From Strongylocentrotus droebachiensis (lineage: Eukaryota > Echinodermata > Echinoidea > Camarodonta > Strongylocentrotidae), in contig JAVYIG010006590.1 in the NCBI GenBank assembly GCA_035222895.1, positions 1 to 64,000 of the forward strand: a DNA stretch of 64,000 bases, in the 5' to 3' direction. The position numbers and the translations under genes were made by a program. The notes beneath the pieces were generated by a model. That model was not told the DNA's origin and made no database searches. It saw nothing but the letters and a program-made list of their open reading frames with translations. Positions 1 to 12,138 of this stretch are shown here, in pieces (the stretch's first letter is position 1; every line of letters starts with the position of its first letter).

Positions 1-147
1 GATAGTATTTCAATTTCTGACGAGGCAACACTTTTGAATACCAAATGAATAAATAAATATAATTAAGCGATAGATAACAGCATTGGTAGTACCGGTAGTA
101 GAAAGGAGAAGAGACTATTAAAGAACATTACTCATTGTCTGCTGTAG

Positions 148-278
148 GTTGCTGTGAATGGACAGCACTTCATTGAGTACAAACCATCGCGTCAAGAACC
201 TGAACCGTATCGATACCATTGCCATTGATGGCAAGGTACAGATTCACTCTATTAGGTTCCAAGGACAGTCCTGCTGGG
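148..278 (+). CDS. Last exon of galectin N-terminal CRD, with apparent 1-nt frameshift
   Basis: The exon is bounded by TAG at 145-147 and GTAAGT after 278. It reads AVNGQHFIEYK and then, one base out of register, HRVKNLNRIDTIAIDG and VQIHSIRFQ. The matching exon of the second CRD (7150-7296) has GAG TAC GCT CAT CGT where this one has GAG TAC AAA C CAT CGC, so one extra base sits near position 184. The 3' end is also out of phase by one with the next exon, at a GGGG run (276-279). Two single-base excesses at short runs suggest sequencing or assembly indels, but a decaying copy cannot be excluded. Confidence 0.75.
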
Positions 279-3200
279 GTAAGTTCATGCTAGCTTGTTT
301 AACCCGGAACATAACTTATTAAAGGACAGAGGTCTAAAAGAGCCAACTAGCTTCTCCTCCTCATACTGCCACCAATTATTATTACTTTCCTCTAACAGTT
401 TTCTTTTAAAAAGTAAAACTTGTATATTCAATGAACCATGGAAATGGAAATTCAACAAAGAGATCACCAATTTGTACACAAAAATGGTGATTATGAACTG
501 TATGTCATGTTCCAGATTTAGACTGTTAACGATTATTGACAAGTACATTGTTCTTTTTCATGGACAGGACATTATATACTGAATTAGAAATAGACTCAAA
601 ATTTTCTCAGATTTTTTGTTGTTTCTTCTCATTTTATGCATGATGTGTAATTCCTAGCATTCTAGATCAAAAAGATAATCCCAAAAATGGAGACACTAAT
701 CTGTTATGGTTGAGCTCTAAAACACGTTTAGTAAAACATGTACATGTTTAGGGACTAATGTTAATTGTAAATTAATCTTTAAAAGCTTTCGTGATGATAG
801 ATTTGAGCAAGGTTTGTGGTTGTACTCTTTGACAGGGTTAAAAAACAAATTATTGTAAACATCTGCTGCATGTGTAATAACAAAAAAGCAACTCGTTATC
901 ATGTCTTTTATATAGACCCGGTTTAATGATGTAAACCATGAATATTGATGTTTGGGGTTTCACCTCCTTTAAGTTTTTTCTTTGTCTCTTGAATTTCATT
1001 CTACAGTACATCCATGGATCTGGCAGTATCCTTAACCCAGTAAGTCAATCATAATGTTTTAGTCGTGCAAGGGTGTCAGTTAAGGGGGAATTGAAAATAT
1101 GAGGACCATCATTGGCTGCTCGCAAGAAGGGCTTTACTGCTATTGACAATACTCTACAGCTCTTACTGTCTTTTCGTAGGCAGCTGACGATACTGCCCAT
1201 ATGTACAGAGATATTCACCCTTTAAAAAATTCAAAAATGCTAGCACATTTGCTTTTTTCAATACCACACTTTCCCCCTTCCACATCCAAAAGGTTCCAGC
1301 AATACTAGGTGTGGCAACTTTCTTGTGAATGCATGCTCATGCTCCACTCCTTTTATTAAAGGAATCTCTTTTAATGTCTTATAGTCTCAAATAATAATAA
1401 TAATAATAATACATTACATTTATTAATGCGCTTAATACAATGTTTCTAAGCGCAAGAGAAAGAAGAAAGGATAAGGAAGGATATCCTCCTGTGCCTCTGA
1501 GGTTGATCGAGGCACAACCTATGTCAGGAAGGAAAAAGTGTTTGTCATTCTTGGATGTTTGCTGACAGGAAATACATGTAGATCGCTTGTATGAAAAATG
1601 GACATTAAGTCCTGTTTGTTTATTTATTGGAGGCTTGAGGTATGAGCTGTTGATGCCCTTTCACAGAAATAACATCATTGTGGTTGGCAAAGGGGACATG
1701 CTGTTTTTTAAATAAGGTCATGTTCATTTTGATTTACATGTAGTTTGCAAAACATATATCAGACTTATACAAAGGCAAGCGAAAAGTGGGCCTTTCAATT
1801 CTTAACAAATGTGCAAAGTTATTTACTGAATCTCAATTTTTGTTTAAGTATACCAATCACTGCCGAAATAAAATAAAAATATATGAATGTGTAAAATCAA
1901 CTCAACTTTTTGGGACATCCTATGGGCTATGAACGGAGAAGGAGTAGGAAGAAAATAAAGAATAAGATAAAACCCTGCCCACAGGACCTATGACTTGGGT
2001 TCTGTGCAGGCGTTATTATATGCGAGTGTGTATCGGTATGTTTAGTAGTTTACTTACAAGTTGCTTTGTTGTTAATTGAGAGAGTATTTAAACTTGTATT
2101 ATCTCTTTACAGAAGTAATATATGAAGTTCATATTTGAGTATAGTGGCATTGACCCCCTGACATTCAGACCAAAATATATATATATTTTGTGTGTGTGAT
2201 TGGTACAATTTAAATCCTGAATAATTATTTCCAGTTCATATTGTAAATATTAATGATAACATCAATAAAATGCCTGAAATGATAAGATACAAATTTGATA
2301 GATTTCCTTCAAGTAGTAGAAGTTCTCTTCAGACCATCATAAATGGAATGGGACTTTTTTTGTCTGTCAAGTTAGTTATCTTATTGTTTTTATTTTATCA
2401 CGTATGCTCAACTAACAACTGTTATGCATCTGGGGACAATAATTATAAGGAGAATATATGAAATAAGTAGTCGAGAGGAAAGAGGAGGCAATTTACAATA
2501 TTTGAAATCTTGTGCTGTCTGTGTGCTATTCATATATTGAGAGAAGTGTATGTTGTACATGATGTAGACTGCATTCACTTACATGTACATCTGATATCTT
2601 TTGATTGACAGTCTATGCCACATACCGGACCAGTGGTGGGTGGAATGACTCCAGGCAGACTCATCTTCCTCAGTGGAAAAGTACGAGCCAACCCAGATAG
2701 GTAAGAAAAGGGCAATGGAGAAACTGGTAGAAAGGAAATAAAGTCAATCATTTTGAAACCACACATGGTAGGGTGAGAAAAAGAAGAATATTTTGAATAA
2801 ATTCTTGCACAATCATTTTTTTTTAAAACATTGTTTTAGGGCATTTCCTTTCAAGTTGATTTATTTGAAAAACCTAGTTTATGCATATGTTTTATATTGT
2901 ACAGCATGTCCATCTTACCGATTGAGCTATAAACTTGATTAACAATCTACAGTGTGAGTCAAAAAAAAGTTTACACCTAGAAAATTGCTAATTATTTAAA
3001 AAATCGTCTAGGAACAGTAAATTGTTATACATCTTATGAAAGAGTGTTTTATCCCAAATCATTTGGTATCATTTTTGTGTGGTATGTGTTCACGCTTGGA
3101 TGAACAGGAGGCGTTGTTTGCGAGAGTGCAAAAATCGACTTGCGCCAAATTTGCTTATGTAATGTTTAAATAAAACAATTGGGATTTGGGTATTAAATCG

Positions 3201-6200
3201 GATTTTGCAGATCCAAATAACATCCCTAACAAAATTAATCATGCCACACATATCAAATATCGAATATCAAATATCAAGGAACATTTGTGCGCGCGTGTGT
3301 GGGTGTGTGTGACTTTGCCCTTTGCAAAAATCATATGCAATGCATTTCATTTGATACATTCAATTCATTCTCTTACTCCGCTAATCCCAACATAATACAT
3401 GTTGTAGGCATCACTTTGGCGCAAGTCGATTTTTGCACTCTCGCAAGCAATGCCTCCTGTTCATCCAAGCGTGAACACATGCCACACAAAAATGATACCA
3501 AAAGATTTGGGATAAAACACTCTTCCATAAGATGTTATAATTATTTAATGTTCATAGATGATTTTTACAATAATTAGCAAATTTTCTAGGTGTAAACTTT
3601 TTTTTGACTCACACGGTATATCATGTTATTTCTTATCTTATATATCTTATCCATATACTACATCATATCATAATTTATCCATATCACATATTCTCATAGT
3701 AATAACATATTGTTTTTATCATAATCATACCTTGTCACATCAATACTATATCACATCTTTTCTTTTCATGATATAATATCATAATAATTATTATATCATA
3801 TTCATATCATATCTTTTCATAAAAAAACATTATATTCTTGCATCACATGATATTGTATCTTATAATAAATATTTAGTTATCATTTCGTGCAATGTTAAGT
3901 CAGGTGTTATGACATGAATGCAATAACATAAAGATATCATATTTAGATCATGATCATATTATGTTTTGTAATATCGATCATGTCGATCATATCTCCTTTG
4001 TATCATGATATTCATACGATTGTGCCGGTAAAGTGTTAATTTGATTTCTTCAATTGTTAAGAGTTCATTTTACTGTACAAGTGTTGCCGTAATTATATCT
4101 CGCATTTATAATTTTGAAATAGGAATGTTAATGTATTTATTCCTGTTATATTCTGGCCCGTTTCCTTGGTCCAGTGGTCAAGACATCGCGTTCTAATAGC
4201 CAGTGACCCTTGTTCGATTCCCGGCGGAGTCATATTTTCCATATTCGCAATCAATTCCGAAAAGGGATGACAGCAACTAAAAGTATCTAGGAAATCAATG
4301 TATTTCCCTGGCGTTGGATTTCTTTTTTGTCTTCAATTTTCTTACTTACTTTCAAAATAATCTTTCAACCTTAAATTCCTGCAAAATTCAGAACCATCTT
4401 ATTTTATGAAACCGCGACGTAGTAAACAAATTAATTTCAAGGATTTGTATTTAAATTGTTTTAATCAGCATTAATATACTCTCTTAGAGTAGGTTGGATA
4501 GAAACTTTATAGTGGAAAAAATGCATCAGTATAAACAAACTTGACACTTCTGTGGCGTGGGAAAGTGGTGTACCCTATTGTTCAGGGGAAAAACAAATCC
4601 TGATCAATGAATTTCTCGTCAAATTATTGACGTTTGCATGTGTCTCTTGCGTTTAGAAGCCTTTTCATTGTGCTTTCGTAAACAGACAGTAAGGTGACAA
4701 TTTAATTGTACTGAAAATTCAATAACCAATAGATGGAGCATTCTCTTTTATACAAATATTGTTGTATTAACAAAAAAAATCCACACTGTGGGCCTAGGCA
4801 TACATACATGTACATCACACGCAATAGATCCAAGATTACCAGCGAGAGCCCCCCCCCCCCCCCCCCCCCCCCACCTTCGGAATCGTATACTAGGGCCGTT
4901 GCTATTATCTCTCAGGTAAGTACCCTATATAGTACATGTACGTTCCTTTACCGTGTGCGTAGGCCATTTAAGGGTTTTCGAGGGTAGATTTTCCAAATAC
5001 GAACTTGTTAATGATGCTTAAATTTTTTTTTTAATGTAATGGTAGTTGACATATTATAGCACAGGAAACCATTTATCCAGGCACGTATCAAGGCTTTTCC
5101 AATAGGGCGGATTGGGGGGGAGGGGGGGCGGCAATTTGAAAATCGCGAAAAAAATTATTTAATTAATTCAAGATCCCAATACTGACAAGGTCATAGAAGC
5201 ACCTTACCGGTAACTACCAGCAGGCACAGGCTTTGGAAAGGGGGCAGGCTCACGCCACGTCACCGTCACTTTAACTTTGAAATTTGTTGTCCAATGAATA
5301 CAAAAGATATATCATAAGTGCTTTTTACATGAACCCTTTTTTAATAAATATATAATGCTGGATTCCAAATTGGTTTTTTCCAATCCAGATTGCACAACCT
5401 AAAATGATAAGATGGTCATCCCCAATACGCTTGCAGTTCTCAATTATGTGCACCCCTTCCTCCTTATTCCCTCATCCATCATTACCGTCAATGCCATTTA
5501 CGTATATGGCCGGCCCCCTCTTCAATAAAGGCTTCCAAGACTTCTGGAATAACCCAAAATGTTCTGATTACCATACTGCCGCTCTTTGGAGGGGCCGGGC
5601 GCGGCCTTTTCAGAGGTATTTTTATACTAACCTTTTTAGGCACTACGGCTTAAAATAAACAAGCATGCTTATAATTTTTTGAAAATAAGCTGAGTTCCGA
5701 CTCAGTTTTGCACAACCTAAAAATTAGAATATGGTCTGCCAACCAACCCCCCCCCCCCCCCAATTTTTTCCTGTTTTCATCGTTACTGTCACTAAGTGTC
5801 ATTTCCTTGTCTTTCTTCCTTTCTCACCCAGCTTCTCTCTTCTTTCTCTTTTCTCTTTCTCTCTCTCTTTCTTTTCTTTTCTATCGTTTTTCTTTTCTAT
5901 CGTTTTTCTTCTCTATTAATTTTCTCTTCTCCTTTCTTTTTTCTCTTCTTTTCCTCTTTTTTTCGGCATTCGGCCCCCCCCCTTGGATCCACCACTGAAC
6001 TTGAGTAATGTTTGACAAAATTTAATGAAATGTAATATGAAGGTACATGGTATCAAAATCAGCCTAAGTTCGATTTCTGAGTATGTAGGTCAAAGGTGAA
6101 AGGTCATAGCTCATGAACTATGCAAAAACACAGAATTATATATGTGAAATGAATAAGGCCTCTGATTATTCAGATATTATGGTGGATTATATATTTGTTA

Positions 6201-6611
6201 TGTTGGTTGAAAGGATTTTATTGTATTTGTTTATGTGACAGGTTTCATGTGAACCTCCAGTGCGGTGCTGGTGTCAAACCTCGCCCAGACATTGCGCTCC
6301 ACTTTAACCCTCGTTTCCAAGCTCAGGCGGTGGTACGCAACACACTGCAGAACCAGTCTTGGGGAAGTGAAGAGAAGAATGCTTCCTATTTCCCATTCGC
6401 TCCTAATGGATTCTTTGAGGTATATATCTCTTCTGCTTTTTCTTTCCGTCTCTGTCTCCCTCTTTCTCTTTCTCTCCCCCTCTCTCTCTCTCTCTCTCTT
6501 CACCTCCTCCCATTTTACTCTCTCTCTTGCTGTCCATCATATCTCACTCTTTTTCCACCTCTTCCCCCTATTTTACTTTCTTCCCACTCCTCCCCCCCCC
6601 CCAAAAAAAAA

Positions 6612-6656
<45 letters not shown>

Positions 6657-7296
6657 CCTATATGATCTTGCTGTGCATCTTAATTTTAATAATAAAGCTC
6701 GTGTAGTTTTTGTAAACTTCCGAAAATTGTCTTTAGATTTCTTTTAGTATAGAAGAGCAAGATACAAAACATTCTACATGTAAGCTTCTGTAAAGTGTTT
6801 CTGCTGATACAACATTTGCTCTTGCAACATAACTCTGAAGTTTATTTTAGTCAAAGACATACATGTAGGATAAGGACTTGGGTTGTGCTTCACTTTAAGG
6901 TTAGGTTTACGCGTAGGGTTATGGTTAGGGCGAGGTCGAGGATGAGTAATTGGTCTAGAATTCAAGTTGGGATTTTGATTACAGTTACTGCTTAGTACTT
7001 GTTGCTGGAACATGCATTGTACAATAGTTTTTTCTCCATAAGTGAAGTAAAAAATAAAAAAATGAGAAGTTAAAAAGGATTATAAATCCTCATGAGGCTC
7101 TCTAACTTTGCATGAATTTTAAATAAACATCTTTCACCACCTTTTTCAGCTGATCATCTTGTGTGAGATGAACTCCTTCAAGATTGCAGTCAATGGCCAG
7201 CACTTCCTGGAGTACGCTCATCGTCTTCCATTGCAGAACGTCAACACCCTGGTCATTGATGGTGCGGTCGACATCCACCAGATCCGTTTCCAGTAA
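148..7296 (+). CDS. Tandem-repeat galectin, 3' part of gene (5' exons lie before the window)
   Basis: Proposed exons are 148-278, 1007-1039, 2612-2700, 6242-6419 and 7150-7296 (TAA stop at 7294-7296). Galectins bind beta-galactosides through a beta-sandwich of about 135 residues; they are secreted without a signal peptide and also act in the cytosol. The first exon encodes the end of an N-terminal CRD (AVNGQHF motif). The next two give a linker and the start of the second CRD (GGMTPGRLIFLSGKV). The last two complete the C-terminal CRD with the sugar-binding residues HFNPR, V-RN and W-SEE. Exons 2612-2700 to 7150-7296 join in frame with normal AG/GT sites. The first exon has an apparent frameshift (listed separately). 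Two CRDs in one chain resemble galectin-4/8/9 types; which orthologue cannot be told. Confidence 0.88.
1007..1039 (+). CDS. Candidate galectin linker exon (11 codons)
   Basis: A 33-nt segment between CTACAG and GTAAGT reads YIHGSGSILNP in phase 0 and fits phase 0 of the following exon at 2612. Short Gly/Ser/Pro linker exons between CRDs are common in tandem-repeat galectins. Support is only splice sites and phase; it could be spurious. Confidence 0.4.
1389..1460 (+). repeat. (AAT)n plus dispersed repeat tail
   Basis: An AAT trinucleotide tract is followed by GCGCTTAATACAATGTTTCT and AAGCGC. The same tail occurs at 11776-11850 (AGCGCTTAATACAATGTCTC), so this is a truncated copy of a dispersed element. 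Confidence 0.7.
2612..7296 (+). CDS. Galectin C-terminal CRD exons (2612-2700, 6242-6419, 7150-7296)
   Basis: These three exons encode a full second CRD of about 138 residues. The middle exon carries the canonical binding set: ALHFNPRF (His, Asn and Arg contact the galactose 4-OH) and VVRNTLQNQSWGSEE (Asn, the stacking Trp, and Glu). The last exon gives LIILCEMNSFKIAVNGQHF and ends DIHQIRFQ-stop, the usual galectin C-terminus. Phases are 0/2, 2/0 and 0/stop. All ligand residues are present, so this domain should bind sugar. Exon 6242-6419 is followed directly by a CT-rich intron start. Confidence 0.92.
2950..3616. mobile_element. Tc1/mariner-like MITE with ~200-bp inverted repeats
   Basis: The element is 667 bp and flanked by TA at 2948-2949 and 3617-3618. 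Terminal inverted repeats begin CAGTGTGAGTC on the left and, read from the right end, CCGTGTGAGTC; both continue into AAAAAAAAGTTTACACC. The arms match for about 205 bp (2950-3156 and 3412-3616), sharing for example a GTTTGC/GCAAGC variant and GTGCAAAAATCGACTTGCGC. The interior has no transposase, so it is non-autonomous. TA target duplication and long inverted repeats place it with Tc1/mariner elements. Confidence 0.88.
3617..4140. repeat. AT-rich ATCATA-like low-complexity stretch
   Basis: About 400 bp are made of imperfect ATCATA/TATCAT repeats directly right of the MITE. No coding potential is seen. Confidence 0.5.
4157..4232 (+). repeat. tRNA-like sequence, probable SINE head or tRNA pseudogene
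   Basis: An A-box-like TGGTCCAGTGG is followed 36 nt later by a perfect B box GTTCGATTCC. Acceptor, anticodon and T stems do not pair well, so it is not a working tRNA. The downstream sequence has no recognisable tail. Confidence 0.55.
4849..4872 (+). repeat. Poly-C tract
   Basis: A run of about 24 C in the galectin intron. Similar long C or G runs occur at 5747-5761, 6589-6602, 21861-21882, 42639-42653, 59386-59406 and 59966-59980. Confidence 0.9.
5747..5980 (+). repeat. C-run followed by ~200-nt pyrimidine-rich tract
   Basis: A 15-nt C run is followed by almost uninterrupted T/C sequence to about 5960. Overlapping open frames here are low-complexity artefacts. Confidence 0.8.
6440..6652 (+). 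repeat. (CT)n-rich tract after galectin exon
   Basis: CT repeats at 6464-6500 and 6617-6651 are separated by a C-run and an A-run (6589-6612). The tract begins about 20 nt downstream of the splice donor at 6420. Confidence 0.85.
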
Positions 7297-9504
7297 ATCA
7301 TAAAGTTGTACACAAATCAGGGGATTTCCCACCCAAGAGCAATTAGTGTGAATGTAGTTGAGAAAATGTTTCTGCAAAGGATGCACCATTTGAGATGGTT
7401 TTGTTGATGGTTATGGATGACTACCAACAACATTAATTTTTGTTAATGTAGTTGAGAAGAAGTAAGTAAACAAACCAGTACTAAACTGAGGAAAGGCTTT
7501 TTCAAGTAAAAGATTTCTATAGCCATGGATCATGTATATCAGATTTATTCTTACAGCCAGCATTGGTGCCTTGACAGTAGAAGGTATTTTGTATGTAGTA
7601 CTATCTTTAATCAAACAATAATGAAGAAAATGTATACTTTTTACATCTGTGATCTTCATTTCATTTGTTATTAGTTTAGTGATTCTTCGAATTTGCTCAC
7701 ATGTTATAGTATGTTACAGTAATCAGGCAAATTATGTATGATTTATATTACATAGATTCAAGGTGTTAACAGTAGAACTCCATTACAAACCTCCCATTTT
7801 ATACATCTCATGTATGGTATAATGAACGTATTGAAGTGTACCAATTACCAACAAATATTTTGCTCTGTATGTTTAGGGACCCATGACGCCGTTTTTATAT
7901 TCAAAACTAGAGTTTCAAATTTTGTTCTTTAAAGAGATATTGCAAGTATAAATGAACCCTACTTTACATAATACTTGTGAGTAGACTAGTCTACGCACGT
8001 ACACGCTCGCAGAGAATAACACCCGCACAGGACCCCAAGTCTGACTCGGCTTACACGTCAGGGTTTTTTGTCCTTTATTTTCTTCATACTCCTTTACCTT
8101 TGGCCCATAGAATGCCCGGTAAAAAAAATGTGGTCGTTTTTAATAGTAATAATAATAATACAAAACATAACGGAGCATTTTCATAAAGCACATACAAATC
8201 ACTTAATACATACTTTCTTCCCATACATAATTATATTCACAGGTTATTGGCACACTTCAAAAATTGGATGTTATATTTAAGGCGATCGTTTTCTCCAATT
8301 CTACCAATTTTATTGATTATTGCAATGTTGATTTATCTTGCCTATGATTAAAAGAAGTTAAAATAAATTGATGAATCAGATGGAAGCCAGAAGGATGTTA
8401 AATGAGTTCAACGTCCTTCTGAATCCCAGCAGACAATCTATTTTTGTGAATATTTAGTCATTGATTTAAGTTACGGACATGATTACGTATTGATAGTGCA
8501 TTACTTAAGGTTTCATATGAATCTAGAAACTCAAGATTTGCTATATTTTTCAATAGTTTTAAAAATATAGTTATAGATATATGCTATTTTGATTAAACAT
8601 ATGACTTTTCTTTATTGTTTCAATAAATTCATTTCTAACACACTTTGGTGATTTTGTTGTTTTCATTTAATTTTGTACTTTCCTTGCCTCCTACAGCATA
8701 GCTTAACAATGGAAATAGCAGATAGAAAAAATTTCATCAAAAAGAATTAAAGTAAAGACTAAAGATTGATTCTGAGATGTATATAAAATTTAATTGTATA
8801 ATACTTTTATCTATCTATCTATTATTTTCTCATATACAAAATGTCATGATATAAAAATATATGGTTCAAAAGTATGCACAAATCATATTTGAGAATAAAA
8901 GAAAGACATGTTCCAGACACCACTTGAAAGAAATCAAAGTAAGAATGAAAATATTCAACATAATATCTGATGGAGACATTTATATACTCATTCAAATAAG
9001 TATTTGATAATATTTGTTCCTAATTACCAAATGGACCCATTTGCACAAAAGGGTCTTCTATCACACTCCTACATGGTTGTTAAATGATTCTTTAACTCGT
9101 CACAATACATGACTAATTGGTAATGTTCACTGCATTTTAAGGGCAAGTCTGGCCCATTTGCAAGTTGAATTGAATAAATAGAGAAAAAACAAAATGATGA
9201 AAGTTTCATCGAGTTGATGTCAGCCCTTGCTCTCTTCGTTTTGTACACAAATTTAACCCTAAAAATCACTTTCTGATGGAAAATATGCAAAATCACCATC
9301 ACTGTATTTTGTTGTGATTTAAAGACAAAATTATACAGGTGTGTCTCATTAAAGAAAATGTATAAACAAATATATGGAGTATAGTGAGGAGATGACATCA
9401 AGTCACTAATTTGCATACAGGCTTAATATCTTTAATAGGATTTCAAATTCACTAAACGGTGCATTATTTGCATACAAAAACTTTGGTAGATTTCCATTTA
9501 CCTG

Positions 9505-10150
9505 TGTGACCTTGAATTTGATTATTTTATTTGTAAAGAGCAAATTATGTTCTTTCTAATGATACCCTACTCATAACTCTGCTGCCACAGATGACTGAGC
9601 AGCACTTTTCAAAAAATATCCTCTTGTACTAGGTTTGGGCTAGAGCAACAAATGTTTGATAAAAAGCCTTCAAACATCGTCATTTTCAGTCTGAAAACAT
9701 TTACCGGTACTGTCTACCGGTAATTATTGAATGGAATACCTTATGTACCTTACACACATCGTGCATATGAGAAGATGCAATGGACAATTGAGCAGAGAGA
9801 TCTTGGATAATGAGACAAAAAGTTTATAGGCCATTTAAAACGATGTAAGGTTGTCCTGTGTATTGAAACAAGGTCGTGTGAAAGCTTAGATATATAGGAC
9901 CACTTTAAACAATGAAGCACTGGAGGATGATTAGAAGCATATTTAACAGGATTTCAAACCTAAGTAAACCATCCAACATTTGGTGAATCTGCCGAAACTT
10001 GGTACAAGCATATTTTGACGGCACCTTTTGAAAACCCTGGTGCTCAGTCATCCAAGGCAGCAATATTATGAACGGGGTATCATTAGACAGAAAACAAGTT
10101 ACTCTTTACAATGAAATAGATTTCAAGGAATTGATTGTGACTGTTTGATC
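9505..10150. repeat. Diverged inverted repeat (foldback or MITE-like)
   Basis: The left arm (about 9505-9665) contains TCTAATGATACCCTACTC and GATGACTGAGCAGCAC. The right arm (about 9975-10150) contains these in reverse complement with substitutions (ATGATACCCCGTTC, GATGACTGAGCACCAG). Spacing, order and several flanking blocks are kept. No target duplication was identified. Confidence 0.6.
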
Positions 10151-11767
10151 ACAAGCCATCAAATTTGGGTATGCTTTTTTTATGCACTGTATAATATTCT
10201 AGTTTCTTGCAAATCTAAATAGGAATTGAATTACTGTAGTAACTGTAGTATCTCTATACAGACTTTGAAAGGGACAAAATATACTGCTCTTATCTCTTCA
10301 ATGCATCTACAGCAAAGTAGTAAATATATAATAAAATGATTATAATACAATCATTTTCAATCTACCTTTCATATTATCATGACCTAAAATAGATATGCCT
10401 AAAGTGGGGAAATATTTCATGATTATGTTTAGCTCATTAGCTTATGAAAATACAATAAGATACACACATAAAATATTCTGGGAATAGCAAGAATGTCCAT
10501 AATACTATAGTGGCAAGAATAAAATTTTCCACTTCTTCAAAATGATTGCTTACAATTATTTACAGCAAAATCTTATTAAATCAACCTCATCTGCTATCTG
10601 TTTACATTGCATTAATCAAAATATTGAAATCTGTTTTCAATTCTAGAAAAGAAAGTCATGTGGTAGCCATAGTTATTCCACATTCAAACACAAACATTCA
10701 GTAGTGATACAATATCAATATTATTCAAATAATATCCTTTAATGAGAATATTTTAGAGCAGGAAAGTGCTTAATGTTTAGTCAGAGCACAAAGTGACAAT
10801 TCTTATGCCCAAAAGGGAAAAAGCATCGTCAAAAACAAAAAGTATGTGTACATGATACACATCAGTTTGCATGAAACTTGTCTTATACTGTCCAAGACTG
10901 TCATTGTCACTGTCAAGTGTCATTGGAAATGAACTTGACATCAAATGTACGATTCATATCACCTGCTGATTCAACAATCATATATAGCCATTTGAATCAT
11001 ATTAGTTTGTATACACTAGACCTAAATTTTCCTAATATTGCATATTTCAAATATTGCATTTTGATTGACACAAAAAGTGATCCAGTGCATACATCCTTGC
11101 ATTTATTTTGCTGTGGGCTAGGTACATGTATAACAACTACCACTTCAAAATCAGAAAAATCAAAAAATAAGGCACGAAATCCTACATGAAAATGTCTCAT
11201 ATATTATGGAATGTATACAATCTGACTTGAATTTTTAGAAGAAATGTTAAATACTGTATACGTTAAATATGTCAAATAATGTTACATAATAAGAAATAAT
11301 ATCAATACTCCCTTTAACACATAAACTGCTAAGTTCAGGTTCACTAGCTCACATGTGACAACCACAAAAGTTTGCAATAATAATGTAGATGTGTCTTAAA
11401 GCACAGCCCTACTACAGACTATTCCACACGCACAACTGATCTACTATATAATTGTGAATGGTATGCAACACACTTGTCTTATTCTTGGGCGTTTGTTTCA
11501 ATATTACGTTGGCAGTTTTGAAGAAAATTTACAAATGAATTTCTTTCCATTCTGACGTAAAATGAACAGGGAAAAGCAGGAATACATGTGCACATAAGTG
11601 GCTGGCACTGCATTAAGTACTCAATGTGCATATTAAAGTTGAAATATATACCAGTTTATTGATATACCAAGATAAAAAACAACCAGTAATAAACCATTAA
11701 ATAACTTCAACTTTAATAATAAAAATAAGAGAAAAATAAGGTAATATAATATGATCCAAAGGTAATA

Positions 11768-11850
11768 CTTGAATAATAATAATAATATTTAGCTTTCATA
11801 TAGCGCTTAATACAATGTCTCTAAGTGCTTTACAAATATACTATTACCCC
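11768..11850 (+). repeat. (AAT)n plus dispersed repeat tail, second copy
   Basis: It shows the same order as the copy at 1389: AAT tract, then ATAGCGCTTAATACAATG and a TCTAAGTGCTTTAC end. It lies in the presumed 3' flank of ZFYVE26. Confidence 0.7.
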
Positions 11851-12138
11851 GGCCATTGGATTATATGGTTTATATGGTCTTGTTACCATTTGGATGTAGA
11901 CAATTTTGTATACAGGTAGAGTTATTTAAAATCCTGAAGAAAGAGTAATGCATCACCTATTTACATATTCAAAATCCTTCTGTCAAAATTGTTCAACATG
12001 GTGAGTACTGAGTACTGTGTTATTTTATCCATTGAAATCCCCCAGATAATATTTGCCTTTTAATATGGATCCCATTAACAGGCTTTACAATTAAAACGTT
12101 TTAGCAAGTAAGGCTTGGGAGAGTTCTGGCCTTCTGAC

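Larger units (their letters stand above)
7297..12138. other. Convergent 3' flanks of galectin and ZFYVE26
   Basis: No coding sequence is visible in this stretch. The galectin gene ends at 7296 on plus and ZFYVE26 ends at 12139 on minus, so it must hold both 3' UTRs. Candidate polyadenylation signals are AATAAA near 8624 on plus and TTTATT (AATAAA on minus) near 11656. Short trinucleotide (AAT) tracts lie near 8144-8160 and 11776-11790; the latter is followed by a dispersed-repeat tail (AGCGCTTAATACAATGT). A diverged inverted repeat (9505-10150) is listed separately. Confidence 0.6.

Noticed and set aside
4157..4232. Functional tRNA gene
   Set aside because: A and B boxes exist, but acceptor, anticodon and T stems do not pair.
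5404..5658. 84-codon open frame in galectin intron
   Set aside because: No homology recognised, and there is no compatible splice phase with the galectin exons.
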